Positions 26,801 to 51,963 of a stretch of DNA of 64,000 nt are shown one piece after another. Position numbers and translations under genes: made by a program. Positions within the stretch are counted from its first letter, which is position 1. Every line of letters begins with the position of its first letter. The notes beneath the pieces are model-generated. The model did not search any database, was not told where the DNA came from, and worked only from the letters and a program-made list of their open reading frames with translations. The stretch covers positions 1 through 64,000 of the forward strand of contig JAVLUZ010000540.1 in the NCBI GenBank assembly GCA_036768485.1, read 5' to 3'. Origin of the DNA: Mermis nigrescens. Its lineage: Eukaryota; Nematoda; Enoplea; Mermithida; Mermithidae.

Positions 26801-29800
26801 TCTGATATTACTATCAACATTTGTGAAAAAATTAACTCTCCACAATGGTCTGAACACAAATAAATATCAGATGTAAACCACTTTACACCACTGTTGAGCG
26901 TAAAAAAATGCGCCTGACTGACGTATGACGTTTGATTTTTAATATATTTTAGACTCATGATCATGTCCAGGCTCATAACCGGAGTAGTTGGCAGCAGACA
27001 TGCACAGCATGAGAAGTCTAGGGGGGTGAAATTTTTAAGTGCCTTTTTTGGGCCCAAAAATGGTGGGCAAGCGTCAAAAATACCGTTTTTCGGCGTTTCT
27101 GACGATGCTATATCTTTCTAGAGCATAAAAACATGAAAAATTCCGAAAAAAATCAAAAAAGTCGAACAAATTGAACAAAATATAGTCAAAGCATGAGTAT
27201 ATGGCGCGCAAATATACAGCTAAAAACGCTTAAAAAAGCATCTATTCTACGAATTTTTAGAGAATTTTTGGGAACTTTCGAAAACTCGCGAATTCAGGGG
27301 AATCGCTCAATATTGATGTAAATAAACACAATTAGATGTGAAGTGTACCCATTAGAAAGTTCTTTATTTTTATTCTATTCGACTTATCCCTACTTCTTAA
27401 CGGAGAAATTAGCGAACAAAAAAGGGACAACAACATATTTTTCTACCATCCACCACATTGTAAACTTTAAAAATATGAACCTAACTCCCTGAGTCTAACT
27501 GAATTCGGTTAAGGCCAGTTTGTAGCCATTCAGTCGTAGTAAGTTTGTATGCGAAATACTTTTGTTCCACATCCTATTAGAGATATTTACTGATCAAAAA
27601 TGGGATTAAAACGTGATTTTTCACTCCATGTTACACGTCTGATTTCGAACTTTAAACCTCCAGAAGTGATTGAATAAGCATTTTGCTACGACATCTAGCC
27701 CCTGAAACTTAATCTATTTTTATTTCATTCAACTTGTCCCGACTTATAGCCATGGAAGTTGGCGTAGAAATTTGAGACAAACCTGATTTTTACACCATCC
27801 ACCACACTGCAAACTTTAAACCCCTTGACCTAACTCTGTATTGAAAGTAAAAAGTTTGTTGGTATACAGAAAATAGCCCTTGAGCCATAGTAGGTATATT
27901 TTTATCAAAAAAATCCATGGGACTCGTAAACGGAGTTTTCGGCAGACAGAAAGGAGACTATAGTCTGTTTCACACAAGTTCGATCATAAATTTTAAAAAA
28001 TCTTCGACAATAAGCTGACAAATTGCAATTATAGCATTGATCTGATATATAATTATCGTAGCCCTCGGCTTACTGTCGATGAAAATTCGTGAAAATTGTG
28101 CACGAAGTAATGCGAAACAGACCATTAATCGCGGCCGAAATGTGTTTTTTCAACCCCAGATTTTTACACTCTTTACACTTCCGCTCGAGGACTAAAGCGA
28201 AATTTTAAAAACAAAAAATTCGTAATCTAGAGAATTTCATCTTGTACAAATCTAGGTATTAAATTGTATGAGGCATTTACGCTGAGTTGTGAACAGGCTG
28301 GATAAAAAAATGTCGAAGGTTTGTGTATGCTATAACGTTACAGCAAAACTTTACTCGCTCCTTACAAACTTGGTATTGAGTGTAAATAAGAAAGTCTGCA
28401 TATTCTTTTTAATTAGCTATCTTTTAAAAATCCACACCTTCCAGATGTGTCCCGTTATAGCTATATATGGGGGTGCTTAGGTGTTAGAGGTATCCAAGTA
28501 CATTATAGGTACGTACTAACGCGCTACCTATGAGTCTGTATGGCTTATTGTGCGATTCAACAAGTTTACCGTGACAGAGAGTCGAAACCCTGCTTTGAAA
28601 TGTGTTTGAAAATCGCAGCAAAAAAGCGACTTTATTTTTCAAAAATAAATCATCTAAGGTAGGTATGTACATATGTTTTTTCGTGTTTCAAACACCTGTA
28701 AGCACACCATTTCGACGTTTCTCATCGAGCACTATCAAATGGCATCAAAAAATCACTAAAAAAGCAAAAAAATTTCAAAAATTGAATTCTGGGGGTATTT
28801 TGATTTATGGTGGGGTATTCCAACTTCTGGGGGGTGCATACCCCCCAAACCCCCCACGCCCACGTGTGCCAGTAAGTCAAAATGATTGATGGAGCTATAT
28901 TTATACTTTTACTTCCATCCGTCCTTCACGAACCATGAACATATCTGTTAATCTCTTCATCTTTAAATCATTTTTACTACTTAACCAATAATATTTTAAC
29001 AAACATTCATTAAAAAAAGCAATCGCTATTCCTTAAGATACGATTTTGGAGGAAGAACCGTGCGCCAACTTACAAATGTAATGGCGATAAATGTTGCATC
29101 GGGGTAAATTTTATGAGCTAACGATACAAACGTTAAATACGTATAATTTAAAAGCTTGTTGATTTTTACAGGTGGATTTGAACCGAAACTTTGACTTCAA
29201 TTGGAATGGTAACATCCTGATTTGTTTATAAACAGCCAACTTAATTACATCCATCCTATTTATCGTCTTTAAGAAACTTTCATTTCAAATTTATTTTGTC
29301 AGATATTTTGTTTATTCAAACCTTTTTGTAACCATAAAAACAATATTCAACAATAATTAAAGATACATAATTGCTGAATAACGACGCTCAAGGATAATCC
29401 ACCTCTTTTCTCTATTAAACCTAAATCAGCGGCGCATCTAGGATTTTCTGACAGGGGGCGGATGCCCGAATTTTCTCAATAAGTGTCCAAAACTATCTCA
29501 AAATCTAAAATCCAAATCATCTGTGATCCTGAAATGTTGAAAGTTTTCGAAAGTTCTCTGCGAAAAACGCGAAAAATTAGTGCAAAAGTTGGCACAAGAG
29601 CCAAAAATACGCAAGAAATCATTGTAAGAACTGAAAAATCGCTATTCTGTGCTTCAACTATGTACTCTTCTGACATGTTATTCTCTATTGCGTTCAACTA
29701 ATTTTTGATAACAGGGGGCAGCCGCCCCCTTAAATCCGCTCTTGACTTAAATTTGCCTTTTCAGATGCATATCAAGAGGACGATGTTTGCGGTAATGAAT

Positions 29801-30836
29801 ATGCCGGACAACATGCGTTTAGTGAACGGGAAACTCTAGCTATTTACCGATTCTTGTCGTACCACAAAGATACCATCAAGGCTTTCATAACTTTGCACAG
29901 CTATGGTCAGTACTGGCTATTTCCGTACGGTCATCAGCCATGGACCTATTCATTTGATTTCAAGGATTTGGTGAGGATCATTTGATTCGAAATCGAGTAT
30001 GTATCTAATTCACTTGAATATTATAGAGAATTGTCGCTTACAATGCGACCGAAGCACTTAGGCGAAAGTTCGGTACGTGGTACCAAATAGGGACAGGAGC
30101 CGATCTACTGTGTAAGAATCTGTTAGTAGGTATCTTTTAAATAAAGAGTCTGTTTCACACAAGTTTGGGCATGCCCTTTAAAATCTACATATCAGTGGAT
30201 CCAAAAAAAATTTTTTTTGGGGCGGTTCGAAAATTTGAAGTCGGATGTCACGAGGATTAGAAAGTAAAGGCATTTTTGAGTATTACTTTATACGCTTCAT
30301 ATAATGTTGAAGAAAAACTTTGAAAAGCGTCAAAAAATTTTCTCTATTTCATACTCACATGCAAGAAATACATATATCGTTCTAGCTTTCTACACAGATG
30401 ATTTCTGATCATTTCTGATCACCAATCCATGAACTGTTTGTTTAATCTGGTTTGTAATCAATCTTTGTGTTTTGCGAAGAAAGAAAATGAATAATTCGGC
30501 ATGAAGCGCCTGGAAAAATTAGGCATGTTCTCTATGTTTAACTCATCTGTTTTGGCAAAAAATGGAAAATACTCGTAAGAAATGCAATAATTCGTCATCA
30601 ATTACGTAGATCCCGCATCCGGTAGTTCCGAAGATTGGGCCAAAGGCAAAATGAACATCAAATTCGTCTACCTGATCGAATTGCGACCTGATAGTCGCGC
30701 TCATCACGGATTCGTCTATCCACCAGAAAAGGCAATTGAAGTTGGTGAAGAGACTTGGGAAGGCGTAAAAATTGTTGCTAAAGCAGTCGAAAGATACAAT
30801 AATAAGCTGAATTTATTGAGAAGATTTAGAGGCTAG
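8832..30836 (+). CDS. Secreted zinc metallocarboxypeptidase, family M14 (A/B type)
   Basis: This enzyme removes C-terminal amino acids from peptides. Exons: 8832-9065, 15635-15771, 15831-15951, 16008-16121, 22996-23103, 24165-24287, 29038-29103, 29172-29208, 29765-29970, 30027-30111, 30610-30836. Together they give about 485 residues with all phases matching. ATG 8832 is the first after an in-frame TAG at 8799. Residues about 13-30 (ICDFFGYFCVYLLIS) form a signal peptide; a propeptide follows. Catalytic features by bovine CPA numbering: zinc ligands His69/Glu72 (GGMHAREW) and His196 (ITLHSYGQ), Arg127 (FWRKNR), Asn144-Arg145 (LNRNFD), Tyr248 (LLYPASG, created across an exon junction) and Glu270 (LIELRPD). 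Position 255 is Glu, unlike Ile in CPA or Asp in CPB. The donor after 16121 (gtgtat) is the weakest junction and may add four residues. Neighbouring genes are functionally unrelated. Confidence 0.93.
9082..11637 (+). mobile_element. Helitron-like element, copy 1 (2556 bp)
   Basis: The 5' end is TC at 9082 after A, followed by the hairpin ataggtagcgcg / cgcgtacctat. The 3' end is ctag at 11634-11637 followed by T. This A/T target without duplication, plus TC and CTAG ends, matches Helitron ends. The interior has repeated gtgtaaag / tttacac motifs and no Rep/helicase coding. About 190 bp near 10849-11040 reappears inverted at 11455-11630, giving long arms just before the 3' end. It lies in carboxypeptidase intron 1. 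Confidence 0.8.
11928..14500 (+). mobile_element. Helitron-like element, copy 2, 3' end missing
   Basis: TC at 11928 follows A and begins the same hairpin as copy 1, only 290 bp after copy 1 ends and in the same orientation. The left arm of the inverted pair is present at about 14310-14490 (ctctgatggaacaaaaagga onward). The right arm and the CTAG end are not recognisable, so the 3' boundary is approximate. A TAGTCTG-type MITE (13970-14193) lies inside. Confidence 0.75.
13970..14193. mobile_element. MITE, TAGTCTG family (TTTAACTTTG subtype), 224 bp
   Basis: Inverted termini tagtctgtttcatttaactt and aagttaaatgaaacagacta are nearly perfect over about 24 bp. TA follows the right end; the left flank reads GA, probably a mutated TA. 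It is inserted in Helitron-like copy 2. Confidence 0.88.
14787..15534. mobile_element. Mariner-like non-autonomous element, 748 bp
   Basis: Terminal inverted repeats of about 28 bp (caggttgatccaaaaaaaac left; gttttttggaccacactg right) are flanked by TA on both sides (14785-14786, 15535-15536). The ends resemble the CAG..TGGTCCAAAAA termini of mariner elements. The internal 111-codon frame (14860-15195) shows no transposase signature. It sits in carboxypeptidase intron 1. Confidence 0.85.
16403..16649 (+). mobile_element. MITE-A (hAT-like), 247 bp
   Basis: The element begins ataggtgggcagtaccaaaa and ends in a C-rich block, flanked by the exact 8-bp target duplication tctagacc (16395-16402, 16650-16657). 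The internal order (accaaaattctggg, aaaatggtggtatggcgaaa, aattgaattctg, C-rich end) is shared with copies at 20717, 48411, 54442 and 60685. Confidence 0.92.
16785..17780. repeat. AT-rich region built of attactaat/attagtaat motifs
   Basis: About 1 kb is filled with short inverted motifs such as tactaatattattagta. The outer ends are loosely inverted copies of each other (gtttatatttcataaaa left; tttttatgaaacc right), so the block may be one degraded foldback element. The 87-codon frame at 16702 runs into it and is not a convincing gene. Confidence 0.55.
18537..18710. mobile_element. MITE, TAGTCTG family (CACAACTTCG subtype), 174 bp
   Basis: Inverted termini tagtctgtttcacacaactt and aagttgtgcgaaacagacta are flanked by TA on both sides. 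The other Helitron-like copies show the empty site gagtta without insertion, confirming a TA duplication as in Tc1/mariner. Confidence 0.9.
20717..20974 (-). mobile_element. MITE-A, 258 bp
   Basis: This inverse copy of the family is flanked by the exact 8-bp duplication atgcagac (20709-20716, 20975-20982). It contains the C-rich blocks ccccccccccca and acccccagaa and the gaattcaattttt core. It is inserted in Helitron-like copy 3. Confidence 0.9.
20980..21050 (+). repeat. Short tandem repeat, gacattagagcgcgc unit
   Basis: Four to five imperfect head-to-tail copies of a 14-16-bp unit lie between MITE-A and the Harbinger element. Confidence 0.8.
21314..22436 (+). pseudogene. HARBI1-like Harbinger transposase N-terminal remnant, split
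   Basis: The first part (21314-21484) starts MDLIEFLDDASENEEDLFF and reaches NDRQFYMLYKFSKVNAHRLI, resembling the helical N-terminal part of Harbinger nucleases. The second part (22233-22436) continues in the same frame once the MITE and its 8-bp duplication are discounted: SPYLKQRSTRRHYFLSPEVH. The catalytic DDE region is absent, so the copy cannot encode active nuclease. Assignment rests on remembered family resemblance. Confidence 0.6.
21485..22224 (+). mobile_element. hAT-like MITE with gtacaaag termini, 740 bp (copy A)
   Basis: The element runs from cactgttttt to aaaacagtg with an exact 8-bp target duplication ctctgatt (21477-21484, 22225-22232). Each end carries paired gtacgag / ctcgtac and tctttgtac motifs able to form complex hairpins. 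It splits the Harbinger transposase remnant. The second full copy, in opposite orientation, is at 39850-40566. Confidence 0.93.
22950..22995 (+). promoter_or_regulatory. Intron 4 acceptor region of the carboxypeptidase gene
   Basis: Only about 54 bp separate the end of Helitron-like copy 3 (22941) from the exon 5 acceptor tttcag at 22995. The functional polypyrimidine/branch region is therefore confined to this short piece. Confidence 0.5.
23230..24065 (+). repeat. Degraded MITE-A-like fragments in carboxypeptidase intron 5
   Basis: Blocks such as catttttcaacctttctcat (23280) and tctgggggtctacagtgggg with a C-rich end (23985-24055) match the interior of MITE-A. No termini or target duplication remain. 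Confidence 0.5.
24985..25575 (-). mobile_element. CAG-ended hAT-like element (51252 family), inverse copy
   Basis: The left end gacggatttaagggaagcgg and right end aaaatcctagacccgtcgca are the inverse of the family termini seen intact at 51252 and 29427. Internal palindrome ggcgctttgcgccg and block gtcgtcagtgatcataattt also match. A partial plus-strand relative may lie at 24420-24850. Target duplication is unclear, so ends are approximate. Confidence 0.6.
26997..27300 (+). repeat. Interspersed repeat with gacgatg core, copy 2
   Basis: The segment from gacatgcacagcatgagaag through tttctgacgatgctatatct matches 7985-8345. It interrupts Helitron-like copy 4 and is therefore younger than that insertion. 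Confidence 0.7.
27961..28125. mobile_element. MITE, TAGTCTG family (CACAACTTCG subtype)
   Basis: The left end tagtctgtttcacacaagtt follows TA; the right end reads gcgaaacagacca before tta. The middle (gcaattatagcattgatctg, attatcgtagccct) is the inverse of the 18537 copy. It interrupts Helitron-like copy 4. Confidence 0.82.
28690..28872 (+). mobile_element. MITE-A copy, 5' truncated
   Basis: It shares the catttcgacgtttctcatcg, aaaattgaattctggggg and C-rich terminal blocks of MITE-A. The left third is missing and no target duplication was identified. Confidence 0.7.
29427..29744 (+). mobile_element. CAG-ended hAT-like MITE, 318 bp
   Basis: The ends cagcggcgcatctaggattt and cccttaaatccgctcttg form imperfect inverted repeats. 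Flanks acctaaat (29419-29426) and acttaaat (29745-29752) form an 8-bp duplication with one mismatch. It fills most of the 556-bp intron 8 of the carboxypeptidase gene, leaving about 20 bp before the acceptor. Confidence 0.87.
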
Positions 30837-30915
30837 ATATATGTACGTGCATAGTTAACTTAATTTGTTGTCGTTATGTGTGAAGTCGATTTAATTGTAT
30901 AGTGGTTGTAAAAGA

Positions 30916-30921
30916 AATAAA
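30916..30921 (+). terminator. Polyadenylation signal AATAAA of the carboxypeptidase gene
   Basis: A canonical aataaa lies 80 bp after the TAG stop at 30834-30836. It is the first such hexamer downstream and leaves a compact 3' UTR. Confidence 0.6.
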
Positions 30922-31888
30922 AATTACGAACTTTAATTATTTCAATATATTAATTATTCTTTTGGCAAAGTGTACTCCGTAGTACACAGGAAGAGATAGA
31001 GTCGGACAGAATTTAACCTTTTCACTCGACCGGATCGACCCGCGGAAGCGATTTTAGCTACCGCGAGTTGATCACCAGATTTTGCGGATGCGTTGTCGAA
31101 AAAGCGCACAGTAAGTAAGTACACGAAAAATGTGGTAAAATTCGTAAAAAGGTTCGATAAATGCAGACGGGAAATAATTTTCAGGTAATTTTTTCCCGTC
31201 TGTTTTCTGCCGAACACGCAATTTTGAGTATGTATAAGAGCTGTTTTTCAATTTTTCACGTTTACCGAAAATCATAAAGATCAGGTCCAAAAAACGAATT
31301 TGAATCAATTCTTACTGCAAAATTTTTCTTGTACCATTCTTTATTTTGCATCAAATTAACATGTTTACATGTTTTTATTCGCATTCTCTCAACGCCAACC
31401 TTTATAATTATCGATTAGTTCGCATATTTTGTGCGTAATGGTCAATCGCACAAAACCTGCTTCACTGTAATCAAAACAAATGTCACTAAACTAAGCGTTA
31501 TACAATATATAAGGTAGGTAAAGGTACCTACTTATTTGTTTTGATGGTTTTGTGGACGAAACTCAACTGTACTTAGTATTATGCGCACCTTTATTCATCA
31601 TTATCTATAAGCTGGCGAACAAACAAACGTTTTTTCGTCCCAGTCATTCATAAAAAAAATTTTTTGCGCAGTGGTATTAATTCGGACGATAGAGCAGGCT
31701 GATTCCGGATTCCGATTTTGAACGTCAAAAGTGTTTACGTATTTCCAACGTAATACCGATTTTCAACATCGCCAACTTTTTTCGCAGCAAGTTTCAGTAC
31801 GAGCAATCGAAGTAAGCCTTGAAATTTGCACTTGATTTCTTTCCGCTGGTTCAATCGTATAGTGCATAACATGATTTTCGATCACTAG
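30922..31888. other. Intergenic region between carboxypeptidase and aminotransferase genes
   Basis: This should hold the promoter and 5' UTR of the downstream gene. I see no reliable TATA or initiator match and no repeat family member. It looks mostly single-copy within the window. Confidence 0.45.
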
Positions 31889-47246
<15,358 letters not shown>

Positions 47247-47507
47247 TGTTCTCTCCAGCGAAATTATCATATTTCTGAACTTTGTAGTAAATTGATGGTG
47301 TAAACTATCGCTTATTAATTTTGATGATATGGGCATGTACGTGAACCCACTCTGTACGACTTCAGTAAAAATTTAGTACATGTATGCACATATATACTGC
47401 GATCACATGTATGTATGTACCTGTCTGCTTCAAAATTCTTGAGATTTTTTACAGTGAGTTGATTCGAAAGTATTAACAATTAATCCAATCGACAAAGAGC
47501 AGTATTT

Positions 47508-47673
47508 TACAGTGTGTTTCACGTAAGTTTGGGCATAAATTTTAAGAATTTTTTCGAAAGCCGATGGATTACGATAATGATACAACAAATTAATGCTATA
47601 ATCGCAATCTGTCAGCATATTTTCGGATCTGGAATTTAAAATTTATGTCCAAGCTTGTGTGAAACATACTACA
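47508..47673. mobile_element. MITE, TAGTCTG family, diverged
   Basis: Ends tacagtgtgtttcacgtaag and cttgtgtgaaacatactaca are inverted. The core ttacgataatgatacaacaa / gctataatcgcaatctgtca matches the 18537 copy. It lies 260 bp beyond the PSAT1 stop codon. Confidence 0.75.
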
Positions 47674-47984
47674 GTACCCGCCTCTCGCATCAACTGATTC
47701 GTTAATTGTACAATGAGCTGAGTAACATTCTTCGCTGCCGCTTCCCTAACTTCACAGTGAGAAATACAGAGTTCGACTCCGCGCGCGCTATAGATAATTT
47801 TCCTGCGCACGCTGATTGGCTGAGTTTTTACTGCTTTCAAATCACCTTAAAGTCAAGATTTTGAAACAGACTTATAGATCAAGGTACAAAATGTAGGAGA
47901 AAAGTAAAATCCGGAAACGGAAACGATGGGTAAAAGCCGGAAACGAAGGGTAAAATACGGAAACGTATATTATTGTGCACACAG

Positions 47985-49141
47985 TTCCGTCTGGGGTGGG
48001 CAGTCCAAAGGGCCGGAACCGGGGTTCCCCAAGTAGGGCCCATCAGGGTAAACACTCCCAACCCCGTTTCCGGCAAAATTTCACTCACTGAAGGGGGTTT
48101 AGGGGCTCAGAAAAGGGATACCCCATTCTTCATATAAGTATAGCTGAGCCCGATTCCGTCGGGGGTTTCTCCGCCCTAGGGGCGGTCCAAAGTGCCGCAA
48201 CCGGGGTTCTCCAAGTAGGGCCCATCAGGGTCAACACCCCGTTTCAGACATAATTTCACCCACTGAAAGGGGATTAAGGGGCTCGGCAACGGGGTACCCC
48301 ATAATTCATATGAGAAGCAGACCCCGGTTTCGTCGGGGGTTTCTCCGCCCTGATGGCAGTCCAAAGTGCCGGAACCGGGGATTCCCCAAGTAGGGCCCCC
48401 GAGTCACCTCCATACGTGGGCAGCAAGAAAATTCTGGGGGGGGTTGCAAGATTTTTGAAGGTCAAAAAACGGCCTTAAAAATGGTGGCATGGCGAAAAAA
48501 CACCATGGCATCAAAAAATTGCGAAAAAAACGAAAAAAATTTTCAAAAATTGAATTCTGGGGGTATTTTGATTTCTGGGGGGGATTTCGGCTTCTGGGGG
48601 TTGCATACCCCCAACCCCCCACGCCTAGGTGTGGTCACTTCCAACCCCGTTTCCAGCAAAATTTCACCCACTGAAGGGGAGTTTAGGGGCTCGGAAACGG
48701 GGTTTCCCATAATTCATATGAGAAGCTGACCCCGGTTACGTCGGGGATTTCTCCACCCCCGCCCTGGGGGCAGTTAAGAGTGCCGGAACCGGGGTTCGCC
48801 AAGTAGGGCTACTCAGGGTGAACACCCCCAACCCCGTTTCCGGCAAAATTTCACCCACTGAGGGGTAGTTTAGGGGCTCAGAAGTGGGGTACCCCATAAT
48901 TCATATGAGAAGCTGACCCTGGTTCCGTCGGGGGTTCCTCCGCCCTGGGGCAGTCCAAAGTGCAGGAACCGGGGTCCCCAAGTAGGACCCATCAGGGTGA
49001 ACACCACTAACCCCGTTTCCGCCAAATTTACTTCTACTGAAGAGGGTTTTTGAGCTCGGAAACGGGGTACCCCATTTATAGTTGTGAAGCTGACCCCGGT
49101 TCCGTTAGGGCTTTCTCCGCCCTGGAAGTTGTCCAAAATGG
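47985..49141 (+). repeat. Satellite of about 180 bp, direct orientation
   Basis: Six or so units contain ccaaagtgccggaaccgggg, caagtagggcccatcagggt, accccgtttccggcaaaatt and ataattcatatgagaagctg. GC content is well above the rest of the window. A MITE-A copy (48411-48633) interrupts one unit. Confidence 0.9.
48411..48633 (+). mobile_element. MITE-A, 223 bp, inserted in the satellite
   Basis: Flanks gtcacctc (48403-48410) and gtcacttc (48634-48641) form an 8-bp duplication with one mismatch. The interior has the catacgtgggcagc start, ggtggcatggcgaaaaaaca and the C-rich end. Confidence 0.88.
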
Positions 49142-50765
49142 TCCGGTTCCGACACTTTGGACTGCCCTTGGCGGAGAAACCCACGACGGAACCGGGGTCA
49201 GCTTCTCATATGAATAATGGGGTACCCCATTTCTGAGCCCCTAAACCCCCTTCCATGGGTAAAATTTTGCCTAAAACGGGGTTGGAGGTATTGGCTAGTG
49301 TTGTAGAATATATTTTTATCTCTATCTTTTTAGCAAGATAAAGATAAAGATATCTTTATCTTGACGATTTTCTTTATTTTATCTTCATCTTCATCTTTTG
49401 GAAAAATTATAGGTCATCATTATCTCTATCTTTTTGACAGGTTTTACCTTGCCAAAAAAGATAAAGTATGTATGTACAAAAGTTAGCGCGCGTAATCCAA
49501 AATACAGGTTTGACGTGAAATACATTTAGACGTATTCAAGTTTTACTGTAATACAAGAGAAGAAAACGATTGTTTAAACCCTACGGCGTGCGGCCCAAGC
49601 ATATCGACCAAAGTAAGCAGGAGTGATACCGATCTAAGCGGAAGTACTACTACTACTAGCACCACGTTAATCTAAGTCTAAGCCTAGGAAAAATACAGAA
49701 GTTTGAAAAAATCAATAACTGTTGCGACTATACTTTGTACATGCGCACAGAGCAGGGTTTTGATGCTTGTGAAAAGAAAGAAGTGACACTTGCTGTCAGC
49801 CAGTAGTAGTTGCACGTGGGTCAGTCAGATACCGCGGGTAAACTTCCAAACTAACATTCATGTGTGCTTAATGCCTATCACCTCTTTGACCTCAGGTGTA
49901 AAAGTTAGGGCATTCAGTTGACTGCTTGACATCACCCACTCTCATTTATTGCACTTCACATACATCATCCTCCTAGGTCCAGACGACCATATTTACACTT
50001 TATCTTCATCTTTTTAGTTCCTTTATCTTGCAAATTATCTTTATCTTCCTTAATTTTTTATCTTTATCTTCTAGATTTTAAAATTTCAACTTTATCTTTT
50101 ATCTTCCAAAAAATCCTCATCTTTTACAACAGTAACCCGATAGGCCCTACTTGGGGAACCCTGGTTCCAGTATTTTGGACTACCCCGGGGCGGAGAAACC
50201 TCCGACGGAACCGCGGTCAGCTATACATATATGAATAATGGCTTAGCCCGTTTCCGAGCCCCTAAACTACACTTCAGTGGGTTAAATTGTGCCGGAAACA
50301 GGGTTGGGAGTGTCACAATAATAGTTCCTACTTGGGGAACCTTAATTCCACCACTTTGGACCACCTCAGGGCGGAGAAACCCCCGACGGAACTGGAGTCA
50401 GCTTAACATCCCCGACGGAACTGGAGTCAGCTTAACATATGAATTAAGGGGTATCCCGTTTGTGAGCCCCTAAACTCCCCTTCAGTGGGTGAAATTTTGC
50501 CGGAAACCGGGTTGGGGGTGTTCACTTTGAGGGGTCCTACTAAGGGAACCACGGTTCGGCACTTTGGACTGCCCCCAGGGCGGAGAAACCCCCGACGGAA
50601 CCTGAGTCAGCTACATATATGAATAATGGGTACCCCGTTTCCGAGCCCCTGAACTCCCCTTCAGTGGGTGAAATTCTGCCGGAAACGGGGTTGGGGGTGT
50701 TGATCCTGATGGTCCAACACTTTGGATCACCCCAGGGCGGAGAAAGCCTCGACGGAACCGGGGTA
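49142..50765 (-). repeat. Satellite of about 180 bp, inverse orientation
   Basis: From about 49142 the same units run in reverse (ggcggagaaacc, acggaaccggggtcagcttc, tttctgagcccctaaacccc). They continue after a hAT-like MITE at 49296-50134. About four units are present, more diverged near 50390-50430, where a 35-bp piece is duplicated. Confidence 0.88.
49296..50134. mobile_element. hAT-like MITE with (aaagat)n arms, copy 2
   Basis: It starts tagtgttgta and ends atcttttacaacagta, matching the 44524 copy in inverse orientation. I could not find a matching 8-bp duplication, perhaps because satellite units recombined. Confidence 0.85.
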
Positions 50766-51251
50766 AGCTATGGTATGTTCTAGGGATGTTCCGGTTCCAG
50801 GTTTTTCAAAAAAATCGGTTCCGGTTCCGGTTCTTGGAAAACAAGAATCTTCGGTTTCGGTTCCGGTTCCAGTTCTTGCGTAAGTTGGAACCGTCGGTTC
50901 CGGTTCCGGTTCCTGTTCTTCAACTAGAGAACCGTCGGTTCCGGTTCTCGGTTCCTATGTTAAAGTATGTACGCTCTTGATAGCCTGACTTCACCGGAAG
51001 ATATGACGATGTAATCGAAAGATAAATTATTCAGGAAGTCGTTTCAATCTGGCAACTGCACGTTCAAATAAGTTTTACATCTAGTTGACAATTTACTTAT
51101 AAATCACTGAATATTATCTATGTGTTTCTTAATTAGAGGCTTATACGAAATCGAAATGCTTAATTCATGACGAAGATCTACTGCAATGGTGGAAAGAGAA
51201 GTCAAAGAATTTGCCGATTCTCGCGTTTATAGCTAAGCAGTATCTTGCAGC

Positions 51252-51963
51252 CAGTGGCGAATCTAGGATTTTCCTAAGGGGGCAGTATCCAAACTTTTTC
51301 GAAAACACTTAAAAATAGGTCCAAAAATTTGCCCTCAACGCGCGAAACAGCGTTTTTTTCGGCGTTTTACAATGTATACTTTTACATTAAATCACTTTTG
51401 ACGCAATATTTCTCTTAAAATTTTAAAATTTTCGACAATTTTATGCTAAAAATCACTAAAATTCTTTGACTTTATCAGAATTCTGGCGTGAAGCAGTTTT
51501 TTTGTACAAGGCCCGTTTGACATGTACAAAGATGATCCCGAAAAGTCTTTGTACATCGGGAAAAATCTTTGCCGAATACAAAAAAACCGTGGCGCGAAGC
51601 GCCGGAAAATTTGTGAGATTAAGACGGACAGACATCTAGAAGCATGATTTACAGCTTCATTTACTGTATTTATAGCATTTGATGCGAAACATCGAAATTT
51701 TTAATTGAAAATAGAAGAAAAGTATACAAAAAAGAGCTGTTAAAATTGTTTTGAAACCTACATGAACAGAAAATGGCTTCCAGGTGGCCAAGAAAGTAAA
51801 TAAATGTCATTAATAAATATCATCCGGCGCGTAGCGCCGAAAAATTTGAGAAATTATGGTCACTGAGGGCCAAAAAATAATTGCGAAATGTATGTCCATT
51901 GTTTATCTCGCCAAATATTCTTAAATGGGGAGGGCGGCCCCCGCCCCCTTAGATTCGCTCCTG
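51252..51963. mobile_element. CAG-ended hAT-like element, 712 bp (nested level 2)
   Basis: Ends cagtggcgaatctaggattt and cccttagattcgctcctg are inverted repeats, with an exact 8-bp duplication cttgcagc (51244-51251, 51964-51971). Subterminal G/C runs and ggcgcgaagcgcc palindromes characterise the family. This is its best preserved copy in the window. Confidence 0.93.
51494..51591. mobile_element. Minimal gtacaaag MITE, 98 bp (nested level 3)
   Basis: From cagtttttttgtacaagg to gaatacaaaaaaaccgtg, flanked by gcgtgaag and gcgcgaag (8 bp, one mismatch). It interrupts a ggcgcgaagcgcc palindrome of its host, and is a shortened relative of the 740-bp family. Confidence 0.85.

Larger units (their letters stand above)
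25839..28533 (-). mobile_element. Helitron-like element, copy 4 (inverse)
   Basis: Read on the minus strand, it starts TC (28533, preceded by C rather than A) with the same 5' hairpin. It ends with the stem-loop gttccatcggagc followed by CCAG (one change from CTAG) and T. The inverted arms lie at 25845-26025 and 26365-26530. It contains a gacgatg-core repeat (26997) and a TAGTCTG MITE (27961). It sits in carboxypeptidase intron 6, opposite in orientation to the other copies in this gene. Confidence 0.8.
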
